Assembly (NCBI GenBank): GCA_021018995.1
Contig: CM037598.1
Location: 74,046,671-74,110,670, forward strand
From: Chloranthus sessilifolius
Taxonomy: Eukaryota; Streptophyta; Magnoliopsida; Chloranthales; Chloranthaceae
DNA: 64,000 nucleotides
Direction of reading: 5' to 3'
The notes beneath the pieces were generated by a model. The model was not told the DNA's origin, made no database searches, and was given only the letters and a program-made list of their open reading frames with translations. The position numbers were made by a program, and so were the translations under genes. Of the stretch, positions 30,881 through 43,337 are shown one piece after another (within the stretch, counting starts at the first letter, position 1; every line of letters starts with the position of its first letter).

Positions 30881-33347
30881 TGTAATAGCCCGAAAAATCA
30901 CGCTAAACTATGACCTCGGGATCCGTGCCCGATCGGTCATAGGTTTGACCAATTAGGAGTTCGATAGTTAGTGTAGAGTGTGATGAGTGAATGTGATGTG
31001 ATGGGTTGTGTAGCCATGTGGTGTGTGTTGAAAATCTAAAGTCACATACACCTACTGAGGTGCATGTGCTCAACACACAAGCTAGGGGGGGGAGATAAAA
31101 GGGTTTAATAGCCCTAAAATCAAGAGTTTGGTGGTTGAGAGAGAAGTAAAGAAGAGAGAGAGAAGAGTAAAGAGAGTGATTAATACAAGGAGTAAATGCT
31201 AGTTGAAGAAGGGAGATTCGAGCAAGAAAACATTGGATTCGACGCTTCCGACGCGAGGGATCCGCTAGAAGCAAAGCTGGAACCCTAGCCTTCCAACCGC
31301 TCGATTTGAAATCAATTTGAGATTTATTCAAGGTAAATTTTTGTGAATAAAATGCATAGATTGTAGAGGCTAAATTGTAGTTGAAAATGGTTTAAATCAT
31401 GGGATAATGGTTTAGAAAAATAGAGGAAAAAGTGTGGAAAAAGATTGGGAAGAAATGAATGGTTGAATCGATTAATCAAAATTGGGTTTCGATTAATCGA
31501 AATTGGCCAGGAAGTTGAAAAGTCAGAGGACCCCGACTTCGATTAATCGAATTGGAGTTCGATTAATCGACTTTTGATTTCGATTAATCGATTTGGGTAT
31601 CGATTAATCGACTGGGAACCTCCAGTGGACCCAAGGGGGGCTGGAGGAAATGATTTGGGAAAATCAACTAATCGAAATGGGATTTCGATTAATCGATTTC
31701 AATTTTCGATTAATCGATTTTAGGAACTCGATTTCTCGAATCGACTTGGCTGAACAGAGAATTTCGATTAATCGAATGAGAATCTCGATTAATCGATTTG
31801 AAAATCGATTAATCGATATTGACTTTCGATTAATCGATTTTTGGAATCGATTAATCAAATCAGATTCGATTAATCGATTTTGGAGTTCGATTAATCGACT
31901 GAGATAATTTATGTTGACCTTTGAGTTTGACTTTAAGATTCTTGGAGGGTCTTAGACCTTCTTTGTTGCATCCTTTGTGATGTGTTTCACCTGTTATGTG
32001 GTACCATAGGTGGTACGTGTGAACTTGTGCACAAGGAGCCACGTGGGACCTTGGTGCAATGATCAAATGAAGACTTGAGATAGGGAACACCTTGAACATG
32101 TACTTTATTTTACAAGAGCATGTATGTAGTGATATAGAATTCAATTCAAATGTTTTATTGCTTAAGAATTGTGAAAAGTGTGTGTGACATCCATAAGAGT
32201 AATTATAATGAGCCATCCCTGTGGGATGAAGAAGTAAGAGATGAGAGCATCGGTGTGATGCAGTGAATGGATACATCCTGTGATGTATCCAAGATTGAAT
32301 CATGATTGATAAGGCCTAACGGGTATAAGATAGCACACTTACACGGTGAATAACTATATGTAAGGCACCGATATTTTTGTTATTTGAGGTTTGATAGGGT
32401 ACCCCACCGAGGTGGCGGGATATCCACGACTGACACGGCAGGATATCCGTGACCGATACGGCGGCGAAACCGTAGGCCAGTGCGGAGGCTTATCCGTACA
32501 CAGTAAGCACACCCCAGGGGTGTTGAATTGAGATAAGTGAAACCCCACCACCAATCCCCAAGGGAAAGGGGCTTGGGTACTATATTTATATTCTCAGGGA
32601 ATACGTTAAAAGTGTCTATATAGATGACGATGAAGGGTATCTCATCGGGGCTCGATGCTATATTGCTCGGGGATTACTTAAGTTGAAAGTTTAAGTTTTG
32701 CTTTAGGCCTTTTCAGCATCATTCATGAGTAAATGAAAACATAAGTAATTAACAGTAATGAAATGTTTTTTTAACTGTTTTCATCAATAACTGCATAGAC
32801 ACATCATGCATGGCATATCATGGAATATATGTGAGTAATAATTTATATGTTCAACTGTGTTTGTTCCCTATTGAGCTAGGATGTAGCTCACCCTATAGAC
32901 TATACGTCGCAGGTCCACTACTAGCAGCTGCCGAGGCTTCAGGAGACGCTGACCCCGGTGAGTCGGAGCCACCTCCTGAGGACTTCTTCTAGAGGACTCC
33001 GTTGTGCCACTTTGAGGGCTTTTTGAGAGAGTTTTGTACGGCTTGGTATGTCAAGCTTTGATTTTGTTTAAACCATGTATATAAGGAGTTGGGATTATTC
33101 TTTTGGGACGAACCATCCGTGATGATTGCTATCATCGATGGTTCGGATCGGTTCTCCATTCATGCAGAGGCATGAGGGTAGAACTGTCTTTTGGGGAGTT
33201 GCTTAATATAGATTTAAATTCCAAAATTTTGTTTATTATTCTATTGCATGCTTGATATACCAGTGTTCCGTGCTTAGCTAAGGGGCACGGTCAAGATGAT
33301 CGTGCTGATGGCACGGGTTTCGGGGTGCCGAAATCCGGGCTGTCACA
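30881..33347 (+). mobile_element. 3' LTR of the inner Tekay/Del-like chromovirus
   Basis: Starts TGTAATAGCCCG, ends GGCTGTCACA and matches 20210-22747. Several palindromes of the array are missing compared with the 5' copy. The segment corresponding to 21836-21900 also differs by clustered changes. The base composition and palindrome array are the same. The sequence after 33347 is Athila-like 3' UTR. Confidence 0.93.
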
Positions 33348-34356
33348 TTAGGAATGAGACCGATGAAGGAAATTGAGAGCTGTGACAGTTATATCTGTAA
33401 GGAATACAGGGCAGAAAAACGTATAAAAAGAGAGAGAAAAAGAAAATTCAGTACTAAAAAATATATGAAAGTGGTGTTAAAAAGAAAAAGAAAAGAAGGA
33501 GAAAAGTATTTATGAAAAGAAAAAGGTCCTAGAAACTGTGAAAAAGGAAGTTGAAAAATCAGAAAATCAAGTGTGTTTCTTGTCCCGATTTCTCAGAGAA
33601 ATTTGAATCCAATCTTCCCTTTCTTTCTTAACCATTTACCCGAGCCCCATTACAACCTTAGAAAAGACCTTTTTGATCCAATTATGAGCGATAAATGTCC
33701 TTGCGGAGAGTGATTATACAATGTCTATGATGCTTGGTATATACATGCTTAAGATACAAATATCTTTCTCAAATGAGATTTCTCTTAAAATTCATTGATG
33801 AACCGTCTTTCCTATAACATGTGAGATTTTTCTAATTTATGTTAAAATTCCATATCACATGTGAGAAAAAAATAAAACTATTCATCGAAGTGAGTTCATT
33901 CTGAGTGTATACCCATGGTAAGGATTGAGTTTAGACATGTGATCTAGAGGTTCCTAATTCAAACTCATTCTCAGATAAAATAATTTTAGCAGTGATAATT
34001 GCATAACACTTTTAGGCAATGACTCATGAGTATTGGAAAAACAATGAATTGAGTGAGCACTAATAAATTGAACATGATAAGAAGCAGTCTAAAGGATTTT
34101 CCATAAGCATTTAACTACTTAAGGGCATGACTAAAAAAATTATGAAATTCATAAGCTTTAAAGTTTGTAGGTACCTTCCCTGAAAACCTTCAGGAGACAC
34201 AACTCCTCCACTAGGGATCACCTAGGGGTTTAAAGGCTTGTTGCATAGGCTAAATGCAATCGTATTCCCTACGAAAGTGGCATTTAATTTTTAGGATGTT
34301 AGTCTTATTTGCTTTAATATATTTTTCATTCTCTTTGCTCGAGGACTAGCAAAGTG
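33348..34356 (+). other. 3' UTR of the Athila-like element (continued)
   Basis: Non-coding, purine-rich at 33420-33560. It contains 'tacccgagccccattacaac' and 'gctcgaggactagcaaag', blocks typical of the 3' end of Athila/Tat elements. Confidence 0.75.
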
Positions 34357-34370
34357 TAGGTTTGAGGGTG
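34357..34370 (+). other. Polypurine tract of the Athila-like element
   Basis: GTAGGTTTGAGGGTG directly precedes the 3' LTR at 34371. Its central T residues are usual for this group. Confidence 0.7.
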
Positions 34371-35799
34371 TGATCAGTGCTGAAATGTGACTATATTTTA
34401 CACTATATTCTCTACATTTAGCTGTCTGATGAAAGCATCTGATGGTTGTTGGGAGGTTTTAATAATTACAGGTGTTGCTAGCCGTTGGATTGTAAAAGAA
34501 CATAAAAGAGGGTAATTAAAGGATACACAAGGGCTATGGACAAAAAGGTCAAAAGAAGCATCGAAATCCGTGAAGCAGCTCAACATCCACCAAGAGAATG
34601 GAGAATCTACCCCTAGATGTCAATCGATTGAGGAATAAGTGTCAATCGATTGACAGGAGAAGACAAGTCCGCCCCCACTTACTCCAAATCAAAATTATAT
34701 CGATTAAGATTTAACTCTCAATTGATTGAGGCTATTAGGGATAGGATTTTCTCGGCCCTATATAAAGAAAGCTACGACTCATAGAAGGGGGCCTTTTCTT
34801 TAATCATTATTTTTGGATATTATTGTGGGAGATTGAATTTTTGAGTTTTCTTCTTGGTTCTTCTTCTCAGTAGATTGTATTAGGATTTCTTTTTAGTTTT
34901 CTTCTTGGTTCTTCTTCTTCTCAGTAGATTGTATTAGGATTTCTTTTTAATTCTCTATTATAATTGTGAGAGCATAGATTGTACCTAGGAACAAAAGCAT
35001 TATAAGGAGATTTTGTGATAAATAAAAGAGCATTGTTAAAATGATGTCTTCGGATCTACAACGGGTTTGTACACCGAAGATGAGCAGCTAAAGTCATTGC
35101 TCAAGGAGGAAGCGAACTGGAGATAAGTAACTGTTTTATTATTATCTCTACAATTTCATGGTTTTGTTATTGAATCATTCTGTTATAAGTGTGTGCTTGA
35201 TTGAATATTATCGAGTCTTCGTTTACAGTCATTGATTGTCGTTATTAACGACCGTAAAAGAAGCACTCCATCTAGATCTGTTCCTGCAGGCCAATCTAGG
35301 CTGCGAAATAATTGATTTATCATTGTCGTGACTTAGGATTTTGAGATATGCTATCCTTTTTACATGACTCAAACCGCAATGATAGCCTGAGTTATAGTTT
35401 TTAGATAGGATATGTCAGATCCATAGTCGCGTTCTTCTCGATTTATTTGTTTTCCTAATAAATGATGGTGTTTTGATTTAAAATGAATTTGTGAGATTGA
35501 ATGGTAGAAAAGTTACGAATCGATGGTTAGGTAACTCCTTGATCAATTCATAAACTGTCATTTTTCTCCTTTATCATAATTTGTTCCGTCCTAGTTTGAT
35601 TAGTTTTCTTTTATTGCATTAAAAATCGTTTGGTACTTGTGTGGTAAATTTAAATTCTCTCTTGGTACTTCCTTGGGTGTTTTAAAGTCTCTAAAAGAAT
35701 TAGATAAATTTTACGTTTCTCTGTGGGTTCGACACCCCTGTTCTTACCGTGCTACAATAGATCTTGTGCACTTGCAAGGGTTAAACTTAAAATCGACCA
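34371..35799 (+). mobile_element. 3' LTR of the Athila-like Ty3 element
   Basis: Same ends as the 5' LTR. The first palindrome pair (near 34619) is intact, and the second has decayed. A tandem copy of about 54 bp around 34845-34945 makes it 51 bp longer. The sequence directly after 35799 is the copia target, not a 5-bp duplication. Confidence 0.93.
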
Positions 35800-36351
35800 T
35801 ATAGATCCATACATACCGAGAGTAATCATTGATAAAGGAGAAGAAGTACCTAACTCCACCTTTAGACGGAACCTTTGAAGGCCCCCATACATCTAAATAT
35901 ATATAGTCCAGTGTGTCTTTTGTAGTATGAACCGCTATGTTGAACTTAACCCGACACAGTTTTCTGAAGACACAACACAACTTTGTCAGCCTTTACACCT
36001 TTCAACATACCCTATTCGCTCAACTCTGTCATCCGTCTTTCTGACATGTGCCATAGGCGCATGTGCCATATATGTGTAGAAGACATACTACTATCATCTG
36101 ACGTAGGTACCGCTGCTCCACTTGTCACTGTACTCTTTGATAGAAAGTAGAGGTTCTCAACCTTTTTCGCTTTCATCACAACCAGTGATCCCTTTGTCAC
36201 CTTCAAAACTCTACCTTGAGCAGCAAACTTAAGCTCATTGGAGTCTAGTGTACCAAGCGATAAGAGATTCTTCAATTCTGGAACATGGTGTATATCGGTC
36301 AATGTTCTCACAACCCCATCGTGCATAATTTTGGTAATTAAAATAGGCATA
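35800..36351 (-). pseudogene. Ty1/copia pre-integrase fragment, right of the Athila-like element
   Basis: On the minus strand it reads IMHDGVVRTLTDIHHVPEL, LGTLDSNELKFAAQGRVLKV, WHMRLWHMSERRMTELS and then KLCRVKFNIAVHTTKDT, DVWGPSKVPSKGG. Positions 35800-36113 repeat 7985-8310, with about 10 substitutions and one small deletion by eye. It abuts the proteasome pseudogene exon at about 36351. Confidence 0.85.
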
Positions 36352-36712
36352 CTCAACGTGGTGGCTAGCTCTCCTCAGGTAAAATTTACAGCGGCCATAG
36401 TCGACAACAGGGTCCCGTTACGAAACTAATACAAATGCACGTTCTTCTGAATATATTTTGTGACCTGAACCCTGCTCGAAAGAAAAAATAATTAAAAATT
36501 TATGAAAAAAACCTTGACAGGAGAGAGCAAGAGAGAGAGAGAGAGAGAGGATCCATGCTCCCACCCTCTCCGCTAGTGCCCAAGAGCTTGTGAGAATCAA
36601 GAACCATGATCTTGTCTTCGTTTGATTTGTGAACCAGAATGTTGTTAACAACAGACGTATCGGCCACAACCAAAGCGAAACCGTTACCAACGAGAACGAA
36701 AATGCACTCCAG
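36352..36712 (-). pseudogene. Proteasome beta-4 (PBD) pseudogene copy 1, exons 1-2
   Basis: Exon 1 (about 36565-36712) reads LECIFVLVGNGFALVVADTS, ILVHKSNEDKIMVLDSHKLL; the start codon is CTG instead of ATG. Exon 2 (about 36352-36471) reads KYIQKNVHLY, a stop, FRNG, MAAVNFT, a stop, GELATTL. Both stops are explained by C-to-T changes (CAG to TAG, CGA to TGA). Functional PBD subunits are parts of the 20S proteasome core ring. This copy cannot be functional. On its low-coordinate side it is cut by the copia fragment. Confidence 0.85.
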
Positions 36713-37337
36713 CTCTCGCTCTCTCTCTCTCTCTCTCTTTTCGTCTCCTATTTTGCTTTTTGGGTTTTTTGCAGGTGTTTTAGGTTTATTTATGTTAGCA
36801 GAAGTTGGGGTTCGTCAACTCGCGGGACATGAAGGAGAAGGGTGGTATTTCGACCAAGGGTAGGGCCAACGTTTGTAAAACGCCAACTAGGTGAAGGTAA
36901 AAATCATACAACTTCCACATATTTTCTTTTACAATATTTTAGGGTTGTGTTTGGGTTATGCATGCTCTCTATTAGAGCAGATTTTCAGATAAAATCTGCT
37001 CGTATCGAGAGCAATTTTATCACTTAAAATAACTCTCTGCCAGAGCAAATAGGGCGAGGAGCTGTGTTATCAAACATGAAATCAGTTCTCTGTCGGAGCC
37101 AAAGAGCAAAAGAGCTGCTCTTTGCCTTGAAAGAGCTAACCCAAACGCAGCCTAGAGGAGTTGCTCCTTGGCCTCATTAGAAAAGTAATCAAGGCTGGGC
37201 ACAACTATTTGTAAGCATGCAAATTTGTGAAAGTGCGTTTTTAACCTTGTATTAATTTGATATTCAAAATAGAGTTAGTTTACAATGAGTCTAACGTCAA
37301 TGTGATTGCATGACATGCAGTTTGTGCACGTCATACA
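36352..37337. repeat. Segmental duplication unit 1 (partner 38028-39029)
   Basis: About 1 kb holding PBD exons 1-2 and upstream sequence on the minus strand. It includes a CT-rich leader, 'acttccacatattttcttttacaat' and several 'agagcagatt / gagagctaaccc' words. Unit 2 repeats the same order, with perhaps 10-12% differences by eye. Both end in 'cacgtcataca'. Confidence 0.85.
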
Positions 37338-38027
37338 ATAGATACGTGAACTGCTTTAATGCATATGTTTGTGCATCTTCCTTGAATATTGATTCGGCAC
37401 TATTGACGATGCTAAGGTTGGGTGCCTAATATACAACTCTAAATAGAGTTGGTATAGGGTAACCAACTCTAAAGTGAATGGATCATTGATTGTGTACACA
37501 TGCATGATTTTTTATCAAGTGACGCCATGTTGTGCACAAAGATGATGAAGATTTCATTAAAAATAATTAATGTCATGTGATTAAGAGCTTACGTGAGAAT
37601 AAAATTGGATGGCTAAAGCAGGTTTAGATGTCCCTTGTATAATATTAATTAGGTGATATTATTGTTTTCCCAATGACATCTTCTAGCTTAACTAGATTTA
37701 GACCTTGGCTTCAAGCCAAATGACATCACTTCACGAAAAAATAATGCAAACTATATAGAACGAATGATATATTAACACTAGAGGTGAGTGGGTTGCTTAC
37801 CATATACTAACTCTAATGTATAGAGAGTTGAGTTATGGATCAGGTATAGAACCCCCCTTGGGGATGCTTGGTTGCTATTCCAACTCCTCTATGATAGGTT
37901 TGATTTAGTTTTAATTATCTTTAATGGACCTTGATTGAATCCAACATGTCAACGCATATGTAATGAGGCCAAGGCTTGATCCAAGTTGCGCCTAGTTAAC
38001 ACATTCCAAACAAACAGGCAAAATTTG
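37338..38027. other. Non-coding spacer between the two PBD pseudogene units
   Basis: No gene recognised. It contains short duplicated words such as 'ccaactctaaa...actctaaatagagtt' around 37430-37475. Confidence 0.4.
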
Positions 38028-38379
38028 CTTTCTCAACGCAGTGGCTAGCTCTCTCGGGTAAAATTTGTAACAGCCACAGTTGTCAACAAGATCTTGTTAC
38101 GAAACTGATACAAATGCACGTTCTTTTGATTATATTCCATGAACTTTTCTGCACGAAAAAAATAATAATTAAAAATTCATGAAAAAAAACTTTGATAGGA
38201 GAGAGCAAGGGAGAGAGAGGATACGCTCCACCCTCTCCGCTAGCGCCCAAGAGCTTGTGAGAATCGAGAATCATGATCTTGCCTTTGTTTGATTTGTGAA
38301 CCAGAATGCTGTTAACAACAGACGTATCGGCCACAATCAGAGCAAAACCGTTACCAATGAGAACAAAAAGACACTCCAT
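38028..38379 (-). pseudogene. Proteasome beta-4 (PBD) pseudogene copy 2, exons 1-2
   Basis: Exon 1 (38232-38379) keeps the ATG: MECLFVLIGNGFALIVADTS, ILVHKSNKGKIMILDSHKLL, GASGE. Exon 2 (about 38028-38148) reads EYNQKNVHLYQFRNKILLTT, NFTR, and then loses the frame by a one-base deletion ahead of the GELATALR block. A small deletion lies at the start of exon 2. No third exon follows on this strand before the window leaves the gene. It is a dead copy, in the same orientation as copy 1 and as the last exon at 48477. Confidence 0.85.
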
Positions 38380-39029
38380 CTCTCTCTCTCTCTCTCTTCC
38401 TCTCCTATTTTGCTTTTTTTTTTTGTTTTTTGCAGGTGTTTTGGGTTTATTTATGTTAGCAGAAGTTGGGGTCTGTCGACTTGCGAGACACGAAGGAGAA
38501 GGATGGTATTTCGACCAAGGGTAGGGCCAAAATCCGTAAAACGGCAACTAGGTGAAAGTAAAAATCATATAACTTCCACATATTTTCTTTTACAATATTT
38601 TAAGGTTGTGTTTGGGTTAGCTCTTATAAGAGCAGAAGTAGCTCTCTGCATGCTCTTTGTCAAAGCAGATTTTCAGATAAATCTACTCTGACAGAGAGCA
38701 GACAAAGAGTAATTTTATCACTTAAAATAGCTCTCCGCTAGAGCAAATAGGGCAAGGAGCTTTGTTACCAAACATGAAGGCAGTTCTCTGCTAGAGCAAA
38801 AGAGTTGTTCTGCCCTGAAAGAGCTAACCCAAGCGCAGTCTAGAGGATTTGCTCCTCAAACTCAATTTTTAGAAAAGTAATCAAGGCTTGGCATAATTAT
38901 TTGTAAGCATGCAAATTTGTGAAAGTACATTTTTAACCTTGTATTAATATGACGTTCAAAATAGAGTTAGTTTACAATGAGTCCAATGTCAATGTGATTG
39001 CATGACATGCAGTTTGTGCACGTCATACA
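38028..39029. repeat. Segmental duplication unit 2 (partner 36352-37337)
   Basis: It is in the same order and orientation as unit 1. Its high-coordinate end abuts the copia RT at about 39030. Confidence 0.85.
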
Positions 39030-41872
39030 GTACCTTCTCCAGATAACTCTTACATGTCAGAGACAACTGTCATTTCTTTTTGTCTCTCTGAATCTCCATC
39101 CTAAGAATCATTCTCGTTGCGCCAAGATCTTTCATCTCAAACTTCATGTCAAGTTGAGATTTTAACTTGTTTGTCTCCACCATGCTTTTTACAGCTATGA
39201 GCATATCATCAACATACAAAAGAAGAGAAATAAATGAGTCATTTGCTAGACTTTTAAAGTAAACATAGTTATCGTTTTCACTTCAAATATAATTTTGGCC
39301 CACCATGAACGTGTCAAACCTCATGTTCCACTGTCTTGGCAACTGTTTCAACTTGTATAAAGACTTCTTCAGTTTACACACTAACCTCTCTTCTCCAGGA
39401 GACTTGAACCCTTCAGGTTAGCTCATAGAGATCTTTACCTCTAAATCATCATGTGGAAATATCGTTTTCACATTTGAGTTGCTCCAACTCTAAGTCCAAC
39501 TGTGCTACAATTGATAACAAATTCCGGATTGAAGTGTATTTTACAATTGGTGAGAACATCTCATTGTAATAATGCCTTCCTTTTGCGCATAGCTCTTTTC
39601 AACCAACCATACTTTGTACCTTACACCACTACTTTGCGGAGAACCCACTTTCTTCTTATAAATCCACTTGCACCCAATCACTCTCTTTCCCTTAAGTAAC
39701 TCTGTCAGTTCTCAAGTTTGATTCTTGTAAAAAGAATTCATCTTTTTACCCATTATTATCTTTCATTTATGTGCACATCTTTCACTGATTGCATCCTTGA
39801 ATAAAAATGACTCATTGCCATCCAATGTCAACGCGTAGACGATCATATCATCGTAATCGTAGCGAATTGGTGCTCTAACATTTTTTTTGGGTCTTCCACC
39901 TGCTAATGATTGTTCTGGCTCTCTCTCAACTATTTCTACATCTTCCTCTGATGTAATAACCTCAAACTGATCTCCCGCTACCTCTTCTCTAATTTTTATG
40001 ATCTGTTTGTTAGAAATTCACATAACAAATTTAATAAAGGTCACATCTCTACTGATCACAACCTTATTATGCTCAGAATGTCATCACCTGTATCCTTTTA
40101 CACCATTTACATACCCAAAAAAAATCGCTTTCTTTGCCCCTTTGGTCAATTTTACTATCTCTGACATGATAGTAAATTGTGCAATCAAAAAATCTCAACG
40201 CATTGTAATTTATAAGCTTCCCTGGCCACATCTCAATCGAAGTCTTACATTCTATTATTGTAGACGTTGATCTGCTTACTAGATAGCACGCCGTACTGGA
40301 TGCCTCTGTCTAGAACTCTCTACCCAATTCTGCATTAGATAACAAGCATCTTACCTTTTCAAGTAGAGTTTTATTCATACGTTCTGCTACTCCATTCTGT
40401 TGCGGTGTATTTCTCGCTATAAAGTGTCTATCAATACTGTTCTCTTCACAGAACTCTTAGAATTGTCCACTGGTGTACTCACCACTATTATCGTTTCTCA
40501 ACTGCTTAACCTTTCTTTTTATCTAGTTCTCAAACAGTATTTTTCACCTCTTAAAAATTTTCAACACCTCATTCTTACTCTTCATCATGTAAATCCATGC
40601 ATATCAAGAGTAATCATCGATGAAGGAGACGAAGTGTCTGACATCACCTTTAGAAATAGCATTTGAATGCCCCCCCATACATCTAAATAGATATAGTCCA
40701 GTGTGTCTTTGTAGTGTGAATCGTTGGGTTGAACTTAACCCTGCACTGTTTTTCGAAGACGCAATGCTCACAAAAAAATAATTTTGTCGGTCTTTACACC
40801 TTTCAACAAGCCCTGCGTGCTCAATTCTGTCATCCCTCTTTCTAACCAGTGTCATAGGAGCATGTGTCATATCTGTGTAGAGGACATACTGTTATCATCT
40901 GACATAGATATCGTTGCTCCACCTATCACTGTACCCCCTCATAGAAAGTAGATGTTTCCAACCTTTTCTACTTTCATCACAACCAAAGATCCCTTTGTCA
41001 CCTTCAAAACTTCAATTTGAGTTACAAACTTGAGCTCATTGGAGTCTAGTGTACCAAGCGATATGAGGTTTTTCTTCAGTTTCGGAACATGGTGTACATC
41101 AGTCAATTGTCTCACAACCCCATCATGTATCTTTATTTTGATACTCCCCTTTTTAACTATTTTACAAATCATATTGTTACCCATCAAAACCGTTCCACTA
41201 TCCATCTTTTTATAAGACGTGAACTAGTACCTATTTGAACGCATGTGTTAGGAGCACCCTAAATCAAGTATCCATACATTCTGTGAGTATTTATCAGAAA
41301 CCACCGACAAGACATTTTCATTATCATCCGGAGCTTGTTCGACTATATTAGCGTTATCAACGACCCCTTTCTGCTTTTTATCCTTAGCATCGTCCCTCTT
41401 TGTTTGTAACTGTAGACAATGCATTCTTATATGACCCTTTTCGTGACACTTGTAGCATTCTGCTATCTTTATGTTTTTCAAATTTAGATCTGAACTTTGA
41501 TCTAGCACTTCCAGATTTTGGGTCCTCTGTTCTCTCCCTAACCAACAAATCATCTGCTTGTGTATCACTATCCGAACATTTCTTCTTCATCTCGTTACAA
41601 AGCAGTGCCTTTGTAACCTACAGAGCAACGTAGTAACTAGGTGCTCATAGGAATCGGGGAGAGAAGACAAAGGTAATAGTGCTTTGTCTTCATCTTTAAC
41701 TTCTTCTCCAATATTTAATAATTCAGATATTATTCTATTGAATTCATTAATATATTCGTTGAGAGAAGTACTTGCCTTCATGTACAACTTGTATAATTAT
41801 TTCTTGAGATATAGACGACTCGTCAGAGATTTCGTCATGTTGAGACTTTCCAATTATACAACTAAACTTTAA
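39030..41872 (-). pseudogene. Ty1/copia element remnant: gag to reverse transcriptase, truncated at both ends
   Basis: Read on the minus strand. Gag: SLNEYINEFNRIISELLNIG, then a CCHC knuckle, C-YK-C-HEKG-H-IRMH-C (near 41440). Protease loop WILDLGCS. Pre-integrase IKIHDGVVRQLTDVHHVPKL. Integrase blocks around 40600-40900 and 40380-40500, including the 'NGVAERMN' region near 40390. RT: PEGFKSPGEERLVCKLKKSL, YKLKQLPRQWNMRFDTFM and LLLYVDDMLIAVKSM (near 39190). RNase H and both LTRs are missing, and frameshifts are frequent. It abuts the PBD duplication on one side and a MITE on the other. Same family as the fragments at 7.9-8.3 and 35.8-36.4 kb. Confidence 0.88.
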
Positions 41873-41874
41873 TT

Positions 41875-42125
41875 GCTTGTAATCAGATGAGGGAGATACT
41901 TTTTCACCATAATATTCTACCCACTGAATCTTGAGATAAGGAGTTTATCATCAGGCGGTCAGATTTTGATATCATATGACATGTAATACAAAAAGGGATC
42001 ATGATGTGAGTAAAAATCTGACCATCTAATGGTAGACTCATGATTTCAAGATTCATTGGGTAGAATATTATAATAAAAAATAATCTCACTCATCTGATTC
42101 TAAGCAGTCAAAGCTTAGTTGTACA
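41875..42125. mobile_element. Palindromic MITE-like repeat, copy C
   Basis: 'aatattctacccactgaatcttgag' near 41910 is mirrored by 'tcaagattcattgggtagaatatt' near 42040, and the arms flank a loop of about 100 bp. It shares blocks with copies A, B, D and F. Confidence 0.6.
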
Positions 42126-42283
42126 GTAGTCAATGGTTGATTCGTCATTATTGGGGGCAAAATGCAAAGGAAACACAAAAGTTGGGACCACAGTGTAAAT
42201 AGGTGAAACACGAGAGGCAAAGTGTAAATACGACACATCTTAGGGGGGTAAATGCAAAAGTCCCTAAAATCTATATTTAAAAG

Positions 42284-43110
42284 GGAGCTATTACTTGCAC
42301 ACAGAAAGTAAGCTTTACACAATTTAAAAGAAGGGTACCTCTATTAGCGCTGACACATTCTCTTAAAGCACCCACATAGGAAAACCATTGATTGTTTTGA
42401 ATCAGATGATGGAGATCGTTTTTCACCCCGATCTTCCTCAAAAGGTTCTTGAGATCATTTCTCACCCATCAGACTGTCATTTTTTTATTCCACATCACTA
42501 ATCCCCAAAAAATGCCCCTTGAATCTTATAGCACACATCACACTCAAATGTGATATTATGGGCATTGTTTGGGGATCTGTGACATATGAAATAAAAAACT
42601 AACCATCTAATAGGTTAGAAATGATCTCAAGCTCTATTGAGTGGAAGATCTGAATATAATACGATCTCCATCATCTGATTCGAAGCAATCAATGATTTTG
42701 AAGGGGATACACACGTGGGCGCTTTCAGAGATTGCATGGGTGCTAATAAAGGAATCCTTAAAAGAACTTGATATTTTAGGCATCTCGTTCTATATGAAAG
42801 CACCATCTATTCGGTCCGATTTGAAGGCCATGATCTAAAGATCTTTGCTGCATAAGATTGACACGAAACACAATCTCAATTATATGATCTAAGATAGTCA
42901 GCTTTTGAATCAGATAATGGCCTTTGACAACGTTAAAAGTATATGATAGAGATCATGTTTCGTGTTAATTTTTTGCACCAAAGATCTTTAGATCATGGCC
43001 TTCAAGTTAGATGACTCAAATAGTGTTCCCACATAGAAAAGGTCTCCGAAGTATCAAGCATTTCTTTCAAATTGTGTGAGTTAACTTTGTGTGTGCAAGT
43101 AATGGATCAC
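42284..43110. mobile_element. Composite foldback element with CATTACTTGCA ends
   Basis: The outer ends 'gagctattacttgcacac' (42285) and 'gtgtgcaagtaatgg' (43091-43105) are inverted repeats that continue into 'ttacacaattt'. Inside are two further palindromes: copy D of the MITE-like repeat (arms about 42335-42470 and 42610-42770) and a second palindrome (arms 42790-42885 and 42950-43040, 'aaggccatgatctaaagatctt'). A smaller element with the same ends lies at 47030-47381. No transposase is present. Confidence 0.6.
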
Positions 43111-43337
43111 AATTTCAAATGGCCATCACTTACGTTGGATTGACTTCTCAAGATTGATGTTTTTGCTTCGTAGACGTCTCAATTAAAAGTTTGTATTGAG
43201 TAGACGACATGTAACTGCATAGATTTTGTTGTGTAAAAAATCTGCGTGCTTCCAAAAGTATCAACTCATGATTTGAGTGCTTCCAAAAGTGTCAACTCAA
43301 GGTTTGAGATTGGACCGTGTACTGACCACTGATAACA

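Noticed and set aside
31650..31907. ORF with repeated RLIDF/SINR words
   Set aside because: This is the translated TCGATTAATCGA array, not a protein.
20210..33347. Chromovirus as an active element
   Set aside because: Gag, integrase and accessory ORF carry stops or frameshifts, although RT and RNase H are nearly intact.
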